From Deltaproteobacteria bacterium (GTDB taxonomy: Bacteria; Bdellovibrionota_C; UBA2361; OMII01), in assembly GCA_023262305.1 (NCBI GenBank), contig JALRCK010000043.1, forward strand, positions 1 to 10,972: 10,972 bases of DNA, written 5' to 3'. A model generated the notes under the pieces. The model did not search any database and was not told the origin of the DNA. It saw nothing but the letters and a program-made list of their open reading frames with translations. Shown here piece by piece: positions 1 to 6,241 of this stretch. Numbering within the stretch: the first letter of the stretch is position 1; every line of letters starts with the position of its first letter. The position numbers and the translations under genes are program-made.

Positions 1-2
1 GA

Positions 3-596
3 GGGGCTTCGTCAGTGCACACTGCGACATTCAACTCGCGAGACCTCGGCTCTCATGACCAGCTCCTCGAGCAGGCTTTCCACAAACTCGGCGAGATCGA
101 CGCTGCGCTCATCGCTCACGGAGATCTCCCCGATCAGAAAGGGTGCGAACGCGCGTGGCCTGACACTGAGCAAGCCTTCACCACTAACCTCCTCAGCCCA
201 CTCGCATGCCTTACCTGGTTGGCGAATTATTTTGAAACTCGCGGCAAGGGCAACATCACCGTCATATCCTCAGTTGCCGGAGATAGAGGCCGACAGAGCA
301 ACTATGTGTACGGAGCAGCCAAGGGCGGGCTCACGATCTTCCTCCAAGGACTGCGCAACCGACTAGCGCCGAAGGGCGTCTCGGTCACAACTGTGAAGCC
401 GGGCTTCATCGACACCCCGATGACTGCGCACATCAAGAAGGGCCCACTCTTCGCGTCTCCGGAGTTGGTTGGCAAACGAATTCATCAAGCTATGCGGAAC
501 GGTGAAGCGGTGGTGTACACCCCGTTCTTCTGGCGCTTCATCATGCTGATCATCCAGCACATACCCGAGTTTATCTTCAAGCGGATGAAGCTGTAG
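3..596 (+). CDS. SDR-family oxidoreductase, DprE2-like, 5' end outside window (partial)
   Basis: This is the C-terminal part of a short-chain dehydrogenase/reductase. The frame is open to the left edge, and the N-terminal TGxxxGxG NAD(P)-binding motif must lie outside the window. Counting from the GTG at 15, the catalytic residues are visible: a serine in VISSVAG (residue 86), then 13 residues on the YGAAK motif (Tyr99, Lys103). A PGFIDTPMT segment follows, which is typical of SDR proteins. AHGDL sits where the usual NNAG motif is expected. The C-terminus is unusual for a soluble SDR, being a hydrophobic helix, FWRFIMLIIQHIPEF, followed by FKRMKL. A membrane-apposed tail of this type is what I recall from the DprE2-like branch (decaprenylphosphoryl-2-keto-ribose reductase and relatives), which would place it in polyprenyl-linked sugar metabolism. 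The SDR call is firm; the DprE2 assignment is inference. It is convergent with the next gene, 3 nt apart. Confidence 0.85.
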   Translation, partial: GASSVHTATFNSRDLGSHDQLLEQAFHKLGEIDAALIAHGDLPDQKGCERAWPDTEQAFTTNLLSPLACLTWLANYFETRGKGNITVISSVAGDRGRQSNYVYGAAKGGLTIFLQGLRNRLAPKGVSVTTVKPGFIDTPMTAHIKKGPLFASPELVGKRIHQAMRNGEAVVYTPFFWRFIMLIIQHIPEFIFKRMKL

Positions 597-599
597 GTG

Positions 600-947
600 C
601 TAGAGCTCCGTATATTTTCTATTGCTCCCCTTCGCCTTTTCGAGCGGATACTTGGACTCATTCCGCGCCATTTTTCGCGCAAACGCCTCTTCGAGGTTGA
701 TCCCGCTATCGTGAGCCATTAAGAGGGTCCAGTAGAGAACATCCGACAGCTCATCCCCGATGCGCTCTTGTAGAGCCTCGAGCTTTTCGTTGATCTCTGC
801 GTCGGTTTTAAACTGGAAGATCTCGCCCACTTCACCCGCCTCAAGCATCATGGAGAGCGCGATGTCTTTGAGTCCGTGAAATTGCTTCCAATCACGGGCG
901 TCTCGAAACGATACGATCTGGCTTGTGATTTCTTCTAAGGTCTTCAT
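600..947 (-). CDS. MazG-like nucleotide pyrophosphohydrolase
   Basis: This 115-residue protein belongs to the all-alpha NTP pyrophosphatase (MazG/RS21-C6) group, which hydrolyses (d)NTPs to NMP and pyrophosphate, often as house-cleaning of non-canonical nucleotides. The metal-binding signature is present as EAGEVGE (residues 36-42, supplying Glu36, Glu39 and Glu42) and GDELSD (residues 64-69, supplying Glu66 and Asp69). The ARDW..FH..KDIALSMMLEAGE pattern at residues 17-39 and the NESKYP segment near the C-terminus match the small single-domain members. The length is normal for that class and much shorter than E. coli MazG, which has two domains. The start is supported by AGAGGA about 6 nt upstream of the ATG on the minus strand. 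The exact nucleotide substrate cannot be read from sequence. It is apparently monocistronic. Confidence 0.88.
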   Translation of the reverse strand: MKTLEEITSQIVSFRDARDWKQFHGLKDIALSMMLEAGEVGEIFQFKTDAEINEKLEALQERIGDELSDVLYWTLLMAHDSGINLEEAFARKMARNESKYPLEKAKGSNRKYTEL

Positions 948-1257
948 GGCGTTCCTCTGTATGGCTTGCAGATGTTACATACCTGGCGTTGCGTGATAAG
1001 TCGATTGGCTTCTCTATTCTCTAGCAGGGCAGCACAACGGAATCTACTTGTGTCGGATATAGACGCACCTTGCCCCTCTCTTAATCGTATTTCGGGGATG
1101 GGGACCGGGTCACCACCCAAGATCATCTACTTACACAAAAGCGCTCGATTTTCCTACCTATCGTCAGGAGCCGAATAAAGTCCACAATCACCCTCTGTGA
1201 AACACTGGCGTTCGTCAACGGGCGGGGGTAACTTTGCCCAAAATCAGGGAGGAACAC
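948..1257. other. 310-bp gap between divergent genes, no gene recognised
   Basis: This region separates the start of the minus-strand pyrophosphohydrolase from the start of the plus-strand DUF2490 gene and should hold both promoters. I could not assign a convincing -35/-10 pair on either strand. A 60-codon minus-strand frame ends in an ATGA overlap with the pyrophosphohydrolase start, but it has no recognisable protein features and a poor ribosome-binding site, so I do not call it. Confidence 0.5.
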
Positions 1258-1905
1258 ATGAGGACACCTTACCGAATCACACTCTTCATCATCTGCTTTT
1301 TCGTGCTCGGTCTCTCTCGAGGCGTTGCTCAATCGGTAGACTGGCAGAGCTGGACGCAGGTCATCACCACAGTATCGCTCGACAAAGAGAAGGAGTGGTT
1401 CGCCTACATGGAGGCGCAACCTCGAATTGGAGACGATATCTCCCGGCTTGAGCGACTCCTCATTCGGCCAGCCATCGGTTACAACATACACCCCAACGTG
1501 GCTCTTTTTCTCGGCTACGCCTGGACTCCGACCTATATGAACTCCTCGTACGAGAAGAGCTTCCGAAATGAGAATCGCATCTGGCAACAGGTGCTCGTGA
1601 GTGACACGCGGTGGGGGCTTGATTGGCAGCACCGACTCCGCCAAGAGCAACGATTTATAGAGGACGCAGGCGGTCCTTCGAACCGAACGAGATACCTTCT
1701 ACGGGGGAGCTATGCACTTTCGGAATCCAAGAATTTTGGGCTTACAGGGTACAACGAGATATTTTTCAACCTCAACTCAGAGTACAACGGACCAAAAGCT
1801 GGATTCGACAGAGACCGGTACTTCTTCGGACCGTATTTCAGGTTCGACGAGGACGGAGGTCGCGTCATCAACGCGATCATGGTGATGGCATTCGCGCAGT
1901 TGTAA
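1258..1905 (+). CDS. Exported DUF2490-type protein, probable outer-membrane beta-barrel
   Basis: The 215-residue product has a clear N-terminal signal peptide: MRTPYR, a hydrophobic core to about residue 20, then RGVA with likely cleavage near Ala24. The mature part is rich in alternating aromatic and polar strands, such as WFAYMEAQPRIG, ALFLGYAWTP, WQHRLRQEQRF, RYLLRGSY and YFFGPYFRF. The pattern WQSWTQV...EAQPRI...IRPAIGYNI...RLRQEQRF is what I associate with the DUF2490 family, whose function is unknown and which is thought to form a small outer-membrane barrel. The frame opens at a TTG at 1234, but I chose the ATG at 1258: AGGGAGG lies 5 nt before it, and the signal peptide begins exactly there. 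The C-terminus AFAQL lacks the terminal aromatic residue common in barrel proteins. It converges on fcl across 279 bp. Confidence 0.8.
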   Translation: MRTPYRITLFIICFFVLGLSRGVAQSVDWQSWTQVITTVSLDKEKEWFAYMEAQPRIGDDISRLERLLIRPAIGYNIHPNVALFLGYAWTPTYMNSSYEKSFRNENRIWQQVLVSDTRWGLDWQHRLRQEQRFIEDAGGPSNRTRYLLRGSYALSESKNFGLTGYNEIFFNLNSEYNGPKAGFDRDRYFFGPYFRFDEDGGRVINAIMVMAFAQL

Positions 1906-2104
1906 CGCCCCTCCTCAGCTGGCACACGGTACTTTGGAGCGAACTTCGGGCAATCAGTATCTCCGCGTTAAAGGTGGCAGTAGCGATAATTATTAGTTCG
2001 CATCAGAGGGTAGTGATTCGGGTAGGAAGTACCATGTACAAACGGTACGAGGGCCTTTGCGATAGAAAGACCGCACTTGTGAGTAAATTACTGTGCTAAG
2101 AAAT

Positions 2105-2138
2105 GAGCTGCTAGCTCCTTCGGATACGTGTATCTCCG
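2105..2138 (-). terminator. Two adjacent hairpins downstream of fcl, weak terminator candidate
   Basis: Read on the minus strand after the fcl stop, CGGAGATAC and GTATCCG form a stem with a 2-base bulge (2121-2138). A second hairpin follows, arms GAGCT and AGCTC around a 3-nt loop (2105-2117), and then ATTTCTT. The stems are short and the T tract is broken, so rho-independent termination is only possible. The rest of the 279-bp gap between the two convergent genes (1906-2184) shows nothing I can assign. Confidence 0.3.
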
Positions 2139-2184
2139 ACACAAGTTGATTCCCTTTTGAGACCACCCAACTTTGAGTCGAACG

Positions 2185-3186
2185 CTACGCGTTGGTGTGC
2201 GCTTGATCTCGAGACCCGGTTGGAAGGGTGAAGGCATCCGCCTGAAGAGCCCATTCATAAGCGAGCTTGAGCCCCTCTTCAAGCGATATCTGAGGCGCCC
2301 AACCAAGAGACTTAATCTTAGCCACATCGAGCACTTTGCGAGGGGTACCATCTGGCTTGGTTGAATCGAAGATTACCTCGCCCCTAAACCCAACGACTTT
2401 TGCCATCGTGTACGCGAGCTCTTTGATCGTTACATCCTCGCCTGTCCCAACGTTGAGGAACTCGGGCTGATCATAGTGCTCCATCACGGTGAGTGCAGCC
2501 TCGGCGAAATCATCGGAGTAGAGGAATTCTCGTCGCGGAGAGCCTGTTCCCCACACAGTTACAGAGGGGGCTCCATTTCGGGTAGCCTCATGGAATCGCC
2601 GCATCATCCCCGGAATAACGTGAGAGTGGTCCGGATGAAAGTTATCGTTCGGTCCGTACATATTCGTCGGCATAACCGAGGTGAAGCACTTTCCATACTG
2701 CTTGTAGAATTTCTCGCACAATTTGAGTCCAGCGATCTTCGCGATTGCGTACCCTTCGTTCGTTGGCTCAAGAGGGCCTGAGAGGAGCGCCTCCTCAGGA
2801 ATTGGCTGAGGAGAGAATTTTGGATAGATGCAGGAGCTTCCCAGGTAGAGGAGCTTCTTAACTCCAAACTCGGCTGCTGCTTGAATCACGTTCGCCGATA
2901 TCATCAGGTTCTCGTAGATGAAGTCGGCCTGATGCTTTGAGTTGTGGAGGATGCCCCCTACTTTGGCTGCGCAGACGAATACGAAATCGATCTTCTCTGT
3001 TCGAAAGAACTCTTTCACAGCCGCTTGGTCGATGAGATCGAGCTCTGCATGAGTTCTTAAGACGAGATTGTTAAAACCGTAGGACTGGAGGCGACGAACA
3101 ATAGCAGATCCAACGAGCCCCCGATGGCCCGCCACAAAGATTCGCGAATCGTGCGTTAGCTTGGTAAAAACCTTTAGAGATCCCAT
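2185..3186 (-). CDS. fcl: GDP-L-fucose synthase (GDP-4-keto-6-deoxymannose 3,5-epimerase/4-reductase)
   Basis: This NADPH-dependent enzyme converts GDP-4-keto-6-deoxy-D-mannose to GDP-L-fucose for surface polysaccharide. The 333 residues show the Rossmann motif GHRGLVG (20-26), the RTHAELDL segment (44-51), LGSSCIYPK (115-123), NEGYAIAK (143-150) and [13 protein letters not shown] (180-192). Aligned to the E. coli enzyme with an offset of ten, all catalytic residues are kept: Ser117, Cys119, Tyr146, Lys150 and His189. The ten-residue offset is an N-terminal extension. The ATG at 3184-3186 is the only reasonable start, because an in-frame stop lies four codons upstream; its ribosome-binding site is weak. 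No gmd (GDP-mannose 4,6-dehydratase) lies in this window, so the substrate must come from elsewhere in the genome. The gene is also known as wcaG. Confidence 0.96.
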   Translation of the reverse strand: MGSLKVFTKLTHDSRIFVAGHRGLVGSAIVRRLQSYGFNNLVLRTHAELDLIDQAAVKEFFRTEKIDFVFVCAAKVGGILHNSKHQADFIYENLMISANVIQAAAEFGVKKLLYLGSSCIYPKFSPQPIPEEALLSGPLEPTNEGYAIAKIAGLKLCEKFYKQYGKCFTSVMPTNMYGPNDNFHPDHSHVIPGMMRRFHEATRNGAPSVTVWGTGSPRREFLYSDDFAEAALTVMEHYDQPEFLNVGTGEDVTIKELAYTMAKVVGFRGEVIFDSTKPDGTPRKVLDVAKIKSLGWAPQISLEEGLKLAYEWALQADAFTLPTGSRDQAHTNA

Positions 3187-3423
3187 GTGCTTCTATAAGA
3201 TGGAGGCTCCCCTTAACCGGATTCGCTTCTGTCCGTATTTGTGGCGACCTGTCTCTTTTCTGAGCTTTTTAGGGCTGTTAGGCACCGCCGTTCAGGGCAG
3301 GCAGCATACCCTCCTCTGTATCTCGTAACGACCTCGTATGGGCACCTCCTAAGCGGCACGGTTTTAACGAGAACGCTGTGAGCGAATGATCCTCATAAAA
3401 CGCTCCCTGTGGCGAACACGCTG
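3187..3423. other. Left part of the gap between fcl and the lipoprotein gene
   Basis: This stretch separates the divergent fcl and lipoprotein genes and must contain the fcl promoter, which I could not define. It holds one copy of an 11-mer, GGGCACCTCCT (3340-3350), that recurs after argB. A tiny minus-strand frame at 3278-3307 has an AGGAGG too close to its ATG to be credible. No gene is recognised. Confidence 0.4.
3340..3350. repeat. Copy 1 of an intergenic GGGCACCTCCT 11-mer (copy 2 at 7120-7130)
   Basis: The same 11 bases occur upstream of fcl and 32 bp after argB. The core GGGCACCT also forms both arms of the terminator at 3801-3860 and one arm of the dyad at 10154-10187. The flanking bases do not match, so this is a short shared motif and not a duplicated element. 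Confidence 0.35.
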
Positions 3424-3512
3424 CACCCTTGGCAGGCTAACCTGAGAGAGCCTCTGAAGGGTGTTGCGTTTCGCTCACGGTGAGCTGACGTGTGACACCC
3501 TCCCGAAGGGAG
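3424..3512 (+). promoter_or_regulatory. Cluster of three hairpins in the leader of the lipoprotein gene
   Basis: Three inverted repeats are packed into 89 nt. At 3424-3463, arms CACCCTT and AAGGGTG are followed inwards by AGGCT and AGCCT, separated by a symmetric 3x3 internal loop, with a 10-nt apical loop. At 3473-3485, GCTCAC and GTGAGC flank a single G. At 3500-3512, CTCCC and GGGAG close a GAA loop. The cluster ends 24 nt before the ATG of the small lipoprotein. It could be a structured 5' leader or an unannotated small RNA; I recognise no known riboswitch core. No U tract follows any of the stems, so simple attenuation is not evident. Confidence 0.4.
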
Positions 3513-3536
3513 ATGTACAAAGTATGAGGTCGTTCG

Positions 3537-3788
3537 ATGTCTATGAGTGACGTGGGGGCTCTAGCGGTTTTGGTGGGTTCTATCCTGGTGGTCACGGGAT
3601 GCCAGACAACAGCGAAGCACTCTGCTCCGCCCTGTCTGCCGGTCCCGCCGCCATCGATGATACTGCCCGTGCCGCCTTCTCCTCCAACGCAAACTGCACC
3701 TCCTCCGCTGGCGGCGCCGGACACGGCTCCGCCAAAGAGGATCTCTGCGCCAAGCTCTGCGCCTTACCGTCCTGAGAGGGTCGCGTAA
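3537..3788 (+). CDS. Small proline-rich lipoprotein, hypothetical
   Basis: The frame encodes 83 residues. The N-terminus has a hydrophobic stretch, GALAVLVGSILVV, leading to a lipobox VTGC with the lipidated cysteine at residue 22, so a lipoprotein signal is plausible. The short n-region carries no Lys or Arg, which is atypical. The mature part is about 60 residues and dominated by Pro, Ala, Ser and Thr, with several PPP and PP clusters, so it is probably an extended, disordered envelope peptide. GAGG lies about 7 nt before the ATG, an in-frame stop lies just upstream, and a strong terminator begins 12 nt after the stop codon; all three support a real short transcript. Frames also exist on the opposite strand over the same bases, so the coding call is not certain. 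I recognise no family. Confidence 0.55.
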   Translation: MSMSDVGALAVLVGSILVVTGCQTTAKHSAPPCLPVPPPSMILPVPPSPPTQTAPPPLAAPDTAPPKRISAPSSAPYRPERVA

Positions 3789-3800
3789 GGAAAAAAGCTT

Positions 3801-3860
3801 TAGGGCACCTCACAGCGCACGATCGAATTTATTTCGAGCGTTTTGCTTTGAGGTGCCCTA
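3801..3860. terminator. Strong bidirectional rho-independent terminator
   Basis: A perfect 12-bp inverted repeat has arms TAGGGCACCTCA (3801-3812) and TGAGGTGCCCTA (3849-3860). Inside it lies a smaller stem, TCGAA and TTCGA (3823-3837). On the plus strand the stem is followed by CC and five T; on the minus strand it is followed by AAGC and six T. It sits between the stop codons of two convergent genes, the lipoprotein and the receiver protein, and should serve both. Confidence 0.88.
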
Positions 3861-3895
3861 CCTTTTTACGGTGAGATCTCTCCTTGCGAAACTGG

Positions 3896-4390
3896 CTACA
3901 TCTCAAGGAGGAATCGGATCTGCTTCACCAGTAGGCTTTCGGCCCTGAACTTCTCACAGAACATGTCGGCTCCTTTCTCAAGAGCTGAGAACTCAAGGTC
4001 CTCACCACATGCTGTCAGCACGATGACCGGAACCTCTTGCGTGTTCCACTCTGCGTCCATACGCCGCAACGCCTTGACGAAGTCAAAACCACTCATGTTT
4101 GGCATCTTGTAGTCTGCCACTATCACATTGAACGGACGCTCCTCAGCGAGCTGGAGAGCCTGCTCGGCCGAGTCCGCGGTGATCACTTTGTATCCGGCGC
4201 GCTCCACCATCAACTGCAGCATGCCAAGTTGCGATGGGTCATCATCAATGATCAGCACACAGTTTTGCCTCGGCTTCTTCGGCTTCACATCATAGGAGTA
4301 GTCCCAATCATTTGCGACATCATCTACCTCAGCGCCACCAAATCCCCCTTGGCCACCCCCCTGTCTCTTATTCCCGCGTGCATGACCCAT
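3896..4390 (-). CDS. Stand-alone response-regulator receiver protein with Gly-rich N-terminal tail
   Basis: The 164-residue product is a single REC domain (about residues 43-164) behind a 40-residue tail, and it has no DNA-binding or enzymatic output domain. The acidic pocket is Asp49-Asp50-Asp51, the phosphoacceptor is Asp93 in VADYKMPNMSG, the switch Thr is Thr126 in VLTA, and the conserved Lys is Lys147. That Lys sits in CEKF, so the usual Pro of the KP pair is replaced. The tail begins MGHARGNKRQ, followed by GGGQGGFGG and an acidic/aromatic stretch (EVDDVANDWDYSYD), and is probably disordered. GGAG lies about 7 nt before the ATG. There is no histidine kinase beside it, so the partner is unknown. 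Proteins of this shape act as phosphate relays or bind partners such as motors or kinases; which applies here cannot be read. The strong terminator lies 35 nt past its stop. Confidence 0.9.
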   Translation of the reverse strand: MGHARGNKRQGGGQGGFGGAEVDDVANDWDYSYDVKPKKPRQNCVLIIDDDPSQLGMLQLMVERAGYKVITADSAEQALQLAEERPFNVIVADYKMPNMSGFDFVKALRRMDAEWNTQEVPVIVLTACGEDLEFSALEKGADMFCEKFRAESLLVKQIRFLLEM

Positions 4391-4592
4391 AACAACACTC
4401 CAGTGCTACCGTAGACTTCAAACAACAAGCTGTACCGGCGAACCCAGATAAAGAATCAATCGACACTCAACACTCTGGGCTTTCGGGAGTGGAGCCATTT
4501 ACTAGGCGCACAAGAGCGTTTCTCACGGGGCACTTTTTCTACGAAAAACCAGTAGAGAGGGGCGCACAGGGGGACTTATCCTCCGGCTGCCG
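4391..4592. other. Upstream half of the gap between the receiver gene and argA
   Basis: This is part of a 401-bp gap between divergent genes, where the receiver promoter is expected. I see two simple hairpins, CACTC/GAGTG near 4470-4495 and TTTTTC/GAAAAA around a 3-nt loop (4534-4548), but no gene and no convincing promoter for the minus strand. No clear ArgR box is visible. Confidence 0.35.
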
Positions 4593-4620
4593 TTGACTTT
4601 AGTTATGTTGTTGTTTTAAC
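4593..4620 (+). promoter_or_regulatory. Candidate sigma-70-type promoter for argA-argC-argB
   Basis: TTGACT (4593-4598) matches five of six -35 consensus bases. After a 16-nt spacer, TTTAAC (4615-4620) matches four of six -10 bases. It is placed correctly to drive the arginine operon and would leave a leader of roughly 165 nt. There is no experimental support, and the -10 is weak. Confidence 0.35.
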
Positions 4621-4622
4621 TG

Positions 4623-4772
4623 GTGGGTCTGGCCGGATGTTGCCACCTCCAGGGCTGCATGGACCCCCACCCCTGTTGAGAGATCGGACACCCTCTCCAG
4701 AATCTTTGGCGTAAAGAGGGATATGCCCCAGCGGACCCACAAGCCAACGGCATACACGCTCCGCAACGGAGC
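4623..4772 (+). promoter_or_regulatory. Putatively structured leader of the arginine operon
   Basis: Between the promoter candidate and argA, GTGGGTCTG (4623-4631) can pair with CGGACCCAC (4732-4740) over nine positions including one G-T pair, enclosing about 100 nt. Inside, CCCTCT (4691-4696) pairs with AGAGGG (4715-4720). A separate perfect 6-bp hairpin, GCTCCG-CAA-CGGAGC (4758-4772), ends about 20 nt before the argA ATG, just ahead of the AAAAGG ribosome-binding site. This suggests a leader RNA that could control translation or elongation of the operon, but the pairings were found by eye and no known arginine-sensing RNA is recognised. Confidence 0.35.
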
Positions 4773-4791
4773 CCTCAACAAAAGGTAGACC

Positions 4792-5178
4792 ATGATTCGA
4801 AAAGCTATTCTGAATGACATCCCAGGAATCCTGGCGCTAGTTAACGCTAATCTGGGGACACTCCTTCCTCGCTCAAATGACGACTACGCTGAGCTCATCG
4901 GGACAACGTACGTGTGCGAAAAAGATGGTCGCATCGTGGGAAGCTGCGTGCTAGAGATCTACAGCCCAAAGATCGCCGAAATCCGCTCGTTCGTGGTGCA
5001 CGGTGACTACAGGCGACAAGGGGTGGGCAAGGCCCTCATAGCGGAAGCGGTCGCCGAGGGGCGCAGGCGAAATATCCGAGAGATTATGGTGGTCACATCA
5101 GCGCGAGAGTATTTTGAGAAGCAAAATTTCGGGGCGTGCTTGAACGAAAAGTTTGCTCTCTTCTGGAATGGTCGGTGA
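4792..5178 (+). CDS. argA: Short N-acetylglutamate synthase (GNAT fold, S-NAGS type)
   Basis: This 128-residue GNAT acetyltransferase most likely makes N-acetylglutamate from glutamate and acetyl-CoA, the first step of arginine synthesis. It has LLPRS (24-28), the AEIRSFVV strand (62-69), the acetyl-CoA loop YRRQGVGKAL (73-82, fitting the R/QxxGxG/A rule) and EYFEKQNFG (106-114). This pattern fits the short synthases known from Mycobacterium and from ArgH(A) fusions, which lack the amino-acid-kinase domain of classical E. coli ArgA. The assignment rests heavily on position: it is the first gene of a tight cluster with argC (4 nt on) and argB. Without that context it would be just a GNAT protein. 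The start is the ATG at 4792, with an AAAGG-type site 6 nt upstream. Lacking the kinase-like domain, it may lack classical arginine inhibition. Confidence 0.82.
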   Translation: MIRKAILNDIPGILALVNANLGTLLPRSNDDYAELIGTTYVCEKDGRIVGSCVLEIYSPKIAEIRSFVVHGDYRRQGVGKALIAEAVAEGRRRNIREIMVVTSAREYFEKQNFGACLNEKFALFWNGR

Positions 5179-5182
5179 TCAG

Positions 5183-6232
5183 ATGAAAAAGAGATTCGGC
5201 GTAAGCATCATTGGTGGGAGTGGGTACGGCGCCGGAGAGATGATCCGGCTCCTCTCCCTTCATCCGGATATCGAAGTCTGCGGCGTCTCTTCTCGCTCTC
5301 ACGTCGGCAAAGGCGTTACTTCAATTCACTCGCACTTAAGTGGCATCTGCAGTCTCACGTTCGAGGAAACCCTATCGATCTCTACGCTTCGCTCCTATGA
5401 ACGGAGCGCTGTCGTGCTGGCAATGCCGAGTGGTCTTGCGGTTCCAACGTTAGAAAAGCTCCTGGCTGAGGGGCTTCCCGACACCACCGCCGTGATCGAT
5501 CTCTCAGGAGACTTGCGTCTCACAGATAAAGCGCAACACGAGCGGTTCTATCCTGAAGTCCCCTTCTCTCCACAGATACGCTCTCAATTCACTTACGGTC
5601 TTCCAGAGGTCACAAAGACCCCTGCAAAAACTCGCTTCATAACAAACCCGGGATGCCTTGCAACCGCGGCGATCATGGCGCTTGCGCCCCTCAGGGAGTT
5701 TAGCCTTGAGAAAACGGTCATCGTTGACGCAAAGACGGGAACCTCTGGTGCAGGTCGCGAGCCGCAAGCATCGATGCATCATCCGAGCAGGTGCGCTGAC
5801 TTCACAGCTTACAAGGTTTTGACTCACCGACATGAGCCAGAGATCCTTCAGGCTCTTGGGGAGCAATTCTCACGCGAGCACTCCATGATGTTTGTGCCTC
5901 ACCTGATTCCAACATCTCGCGGCGAATTCATCACAGCGTACGCCACCCTCACAAAACCCGAGAGTGAATCGAGTATCCGAGAACACTTTGCATCGTTCTA
6001 CAAGGACTCACCCTTCGTGCGCATGCGAATGACACCCCCTCGATTGGTGGATGTCGTTGGAACCAACTTTTGCGACATCTGCGTCACCGTTCGGGATGGA
6101 CAGGTGTGCGTTATGAGCTGCATCGATAACCTCGTAAAGGGTATGGCGGGTCAAGCCATCCAAAACCTCAATATCATCTTCAGGCTTCCTCAGGAGCATG
6201 GGCTCATGCACGCCGCTCTTGGACCTGTGTAA
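5183..6232 (+). CDS. argC: N-acetyl-gamma-glutamyl-phosphate reductase
   Basis: This enzyme performs the NADPH-dependent reduction of N-acetylglutamyl-5-phosphate to the semialdehyde, the third step of arginine synthesis, in the cytoplasm. Of its 349 residues, GGSGYGAGE (11-19) binds the nucleotide, Cys158 in NPGCLATAA is the catalytic thiol, KTGTSGAGR (184-192) and HRHEPEI (215-221) line the active site, and PHLIPTSRGE (239-248) and NLVKGMAGQA near the C-terminus are family hallmarks. The catalytic loop reads PGCLAT rather than the more common PGCYPT. The reading frame opens at a TTG at 5153, overlapping argA. I chose the ATG at 5183 because GGTGATC, complementary to the extended anti-Shine-Dalgarno, lies just before it and because MKKRFGVSIIGG is the normal N-terminus. 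It begins 4 nt after argA, so translational coupling is likely. Confidence 0.96.
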   Translation: MKKRFGVSIIGGSGYGAGEMIRLLSLHPDIEVCGVSSRSHVGKGVTSIHSHLSGICSLTFEETLSISTLRSYERSAVVLAMPSGLAVPTLEKLLAEGLPDTTAVIDLSGDLRLTDKAQHERFYPEVPFSPQIRSQFTYGLPEVTKTPAKTRFITNPGCLATAAIMALAPLREFSLEKTVIVDAKTGTSGAGREPQASMHHPSRCADFTAYKVLTHRHEPEILQALGEQFSREHSMMFVPHLIPTSRGEFITAYATLTKPESESSIREHFASFYKDSPFVRMRMTPPRLVDVVGTNFCDICVTVRDGQVCVMSCIDNLVKGMAGQAIQNLNIIFRLPQEHGLMHAALGPV

Positions 6233-6241
6233 AGGAGTTCT

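Noticed and set aside
1080..1125. G-rich stretch that might be a tRNA arm
   Set aside because: No cloverleaf could be drawn and no T-arm GGTTCGA-type sequence is present.
944..1126. 60-codon minus-strand frame ending in an ATGA overlap with the pyrophosphohydrolase start
   Set aside because: The overlap looks like translational coupling, but the ribosome-binding site is poor and the sequence has no recognisable protein features. A divergent promoter region is expected here.
1123..1650. 175-codon minus-strand frame
   Set aside because: It lies mostly antisense to the DUF2490 gene, whose signal peptide, ribosome-binding site and strand pattern are convincing.
1623..2099. 158-codon plus-strand frame overlapping the end of the DUF2490 gene
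   Set aside because: It is Arg/Ser-rich, as is typical of out-of-frame translation, and has no ribosome-binding site. It only extends into the gap by chance.
3278..3307. Ten-codon minus-strand frame (MLPALNGGA) as a possible fcl leader peptide
   Set aside because: AGGAGG is only 2 nt from the ATG, too close for initiation, and nothing about the peptide suggests attenuation.
3424..3463. Resemblance of the hairpin region to a TPP or glycine riboswitch
   Set aside because: Only isolated short words match. The ordered conserved cores of either riboswitch are absent and the downstream gene is a lipoprotein.
3592..3813. Minus-strand frame across the lipoprotein gene and the terminator arm
   Set aside because: It would start inside the strong terminator hairpin and shows no domain. 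The plus-strand frame has a lipobox and a ribosome-binding site.
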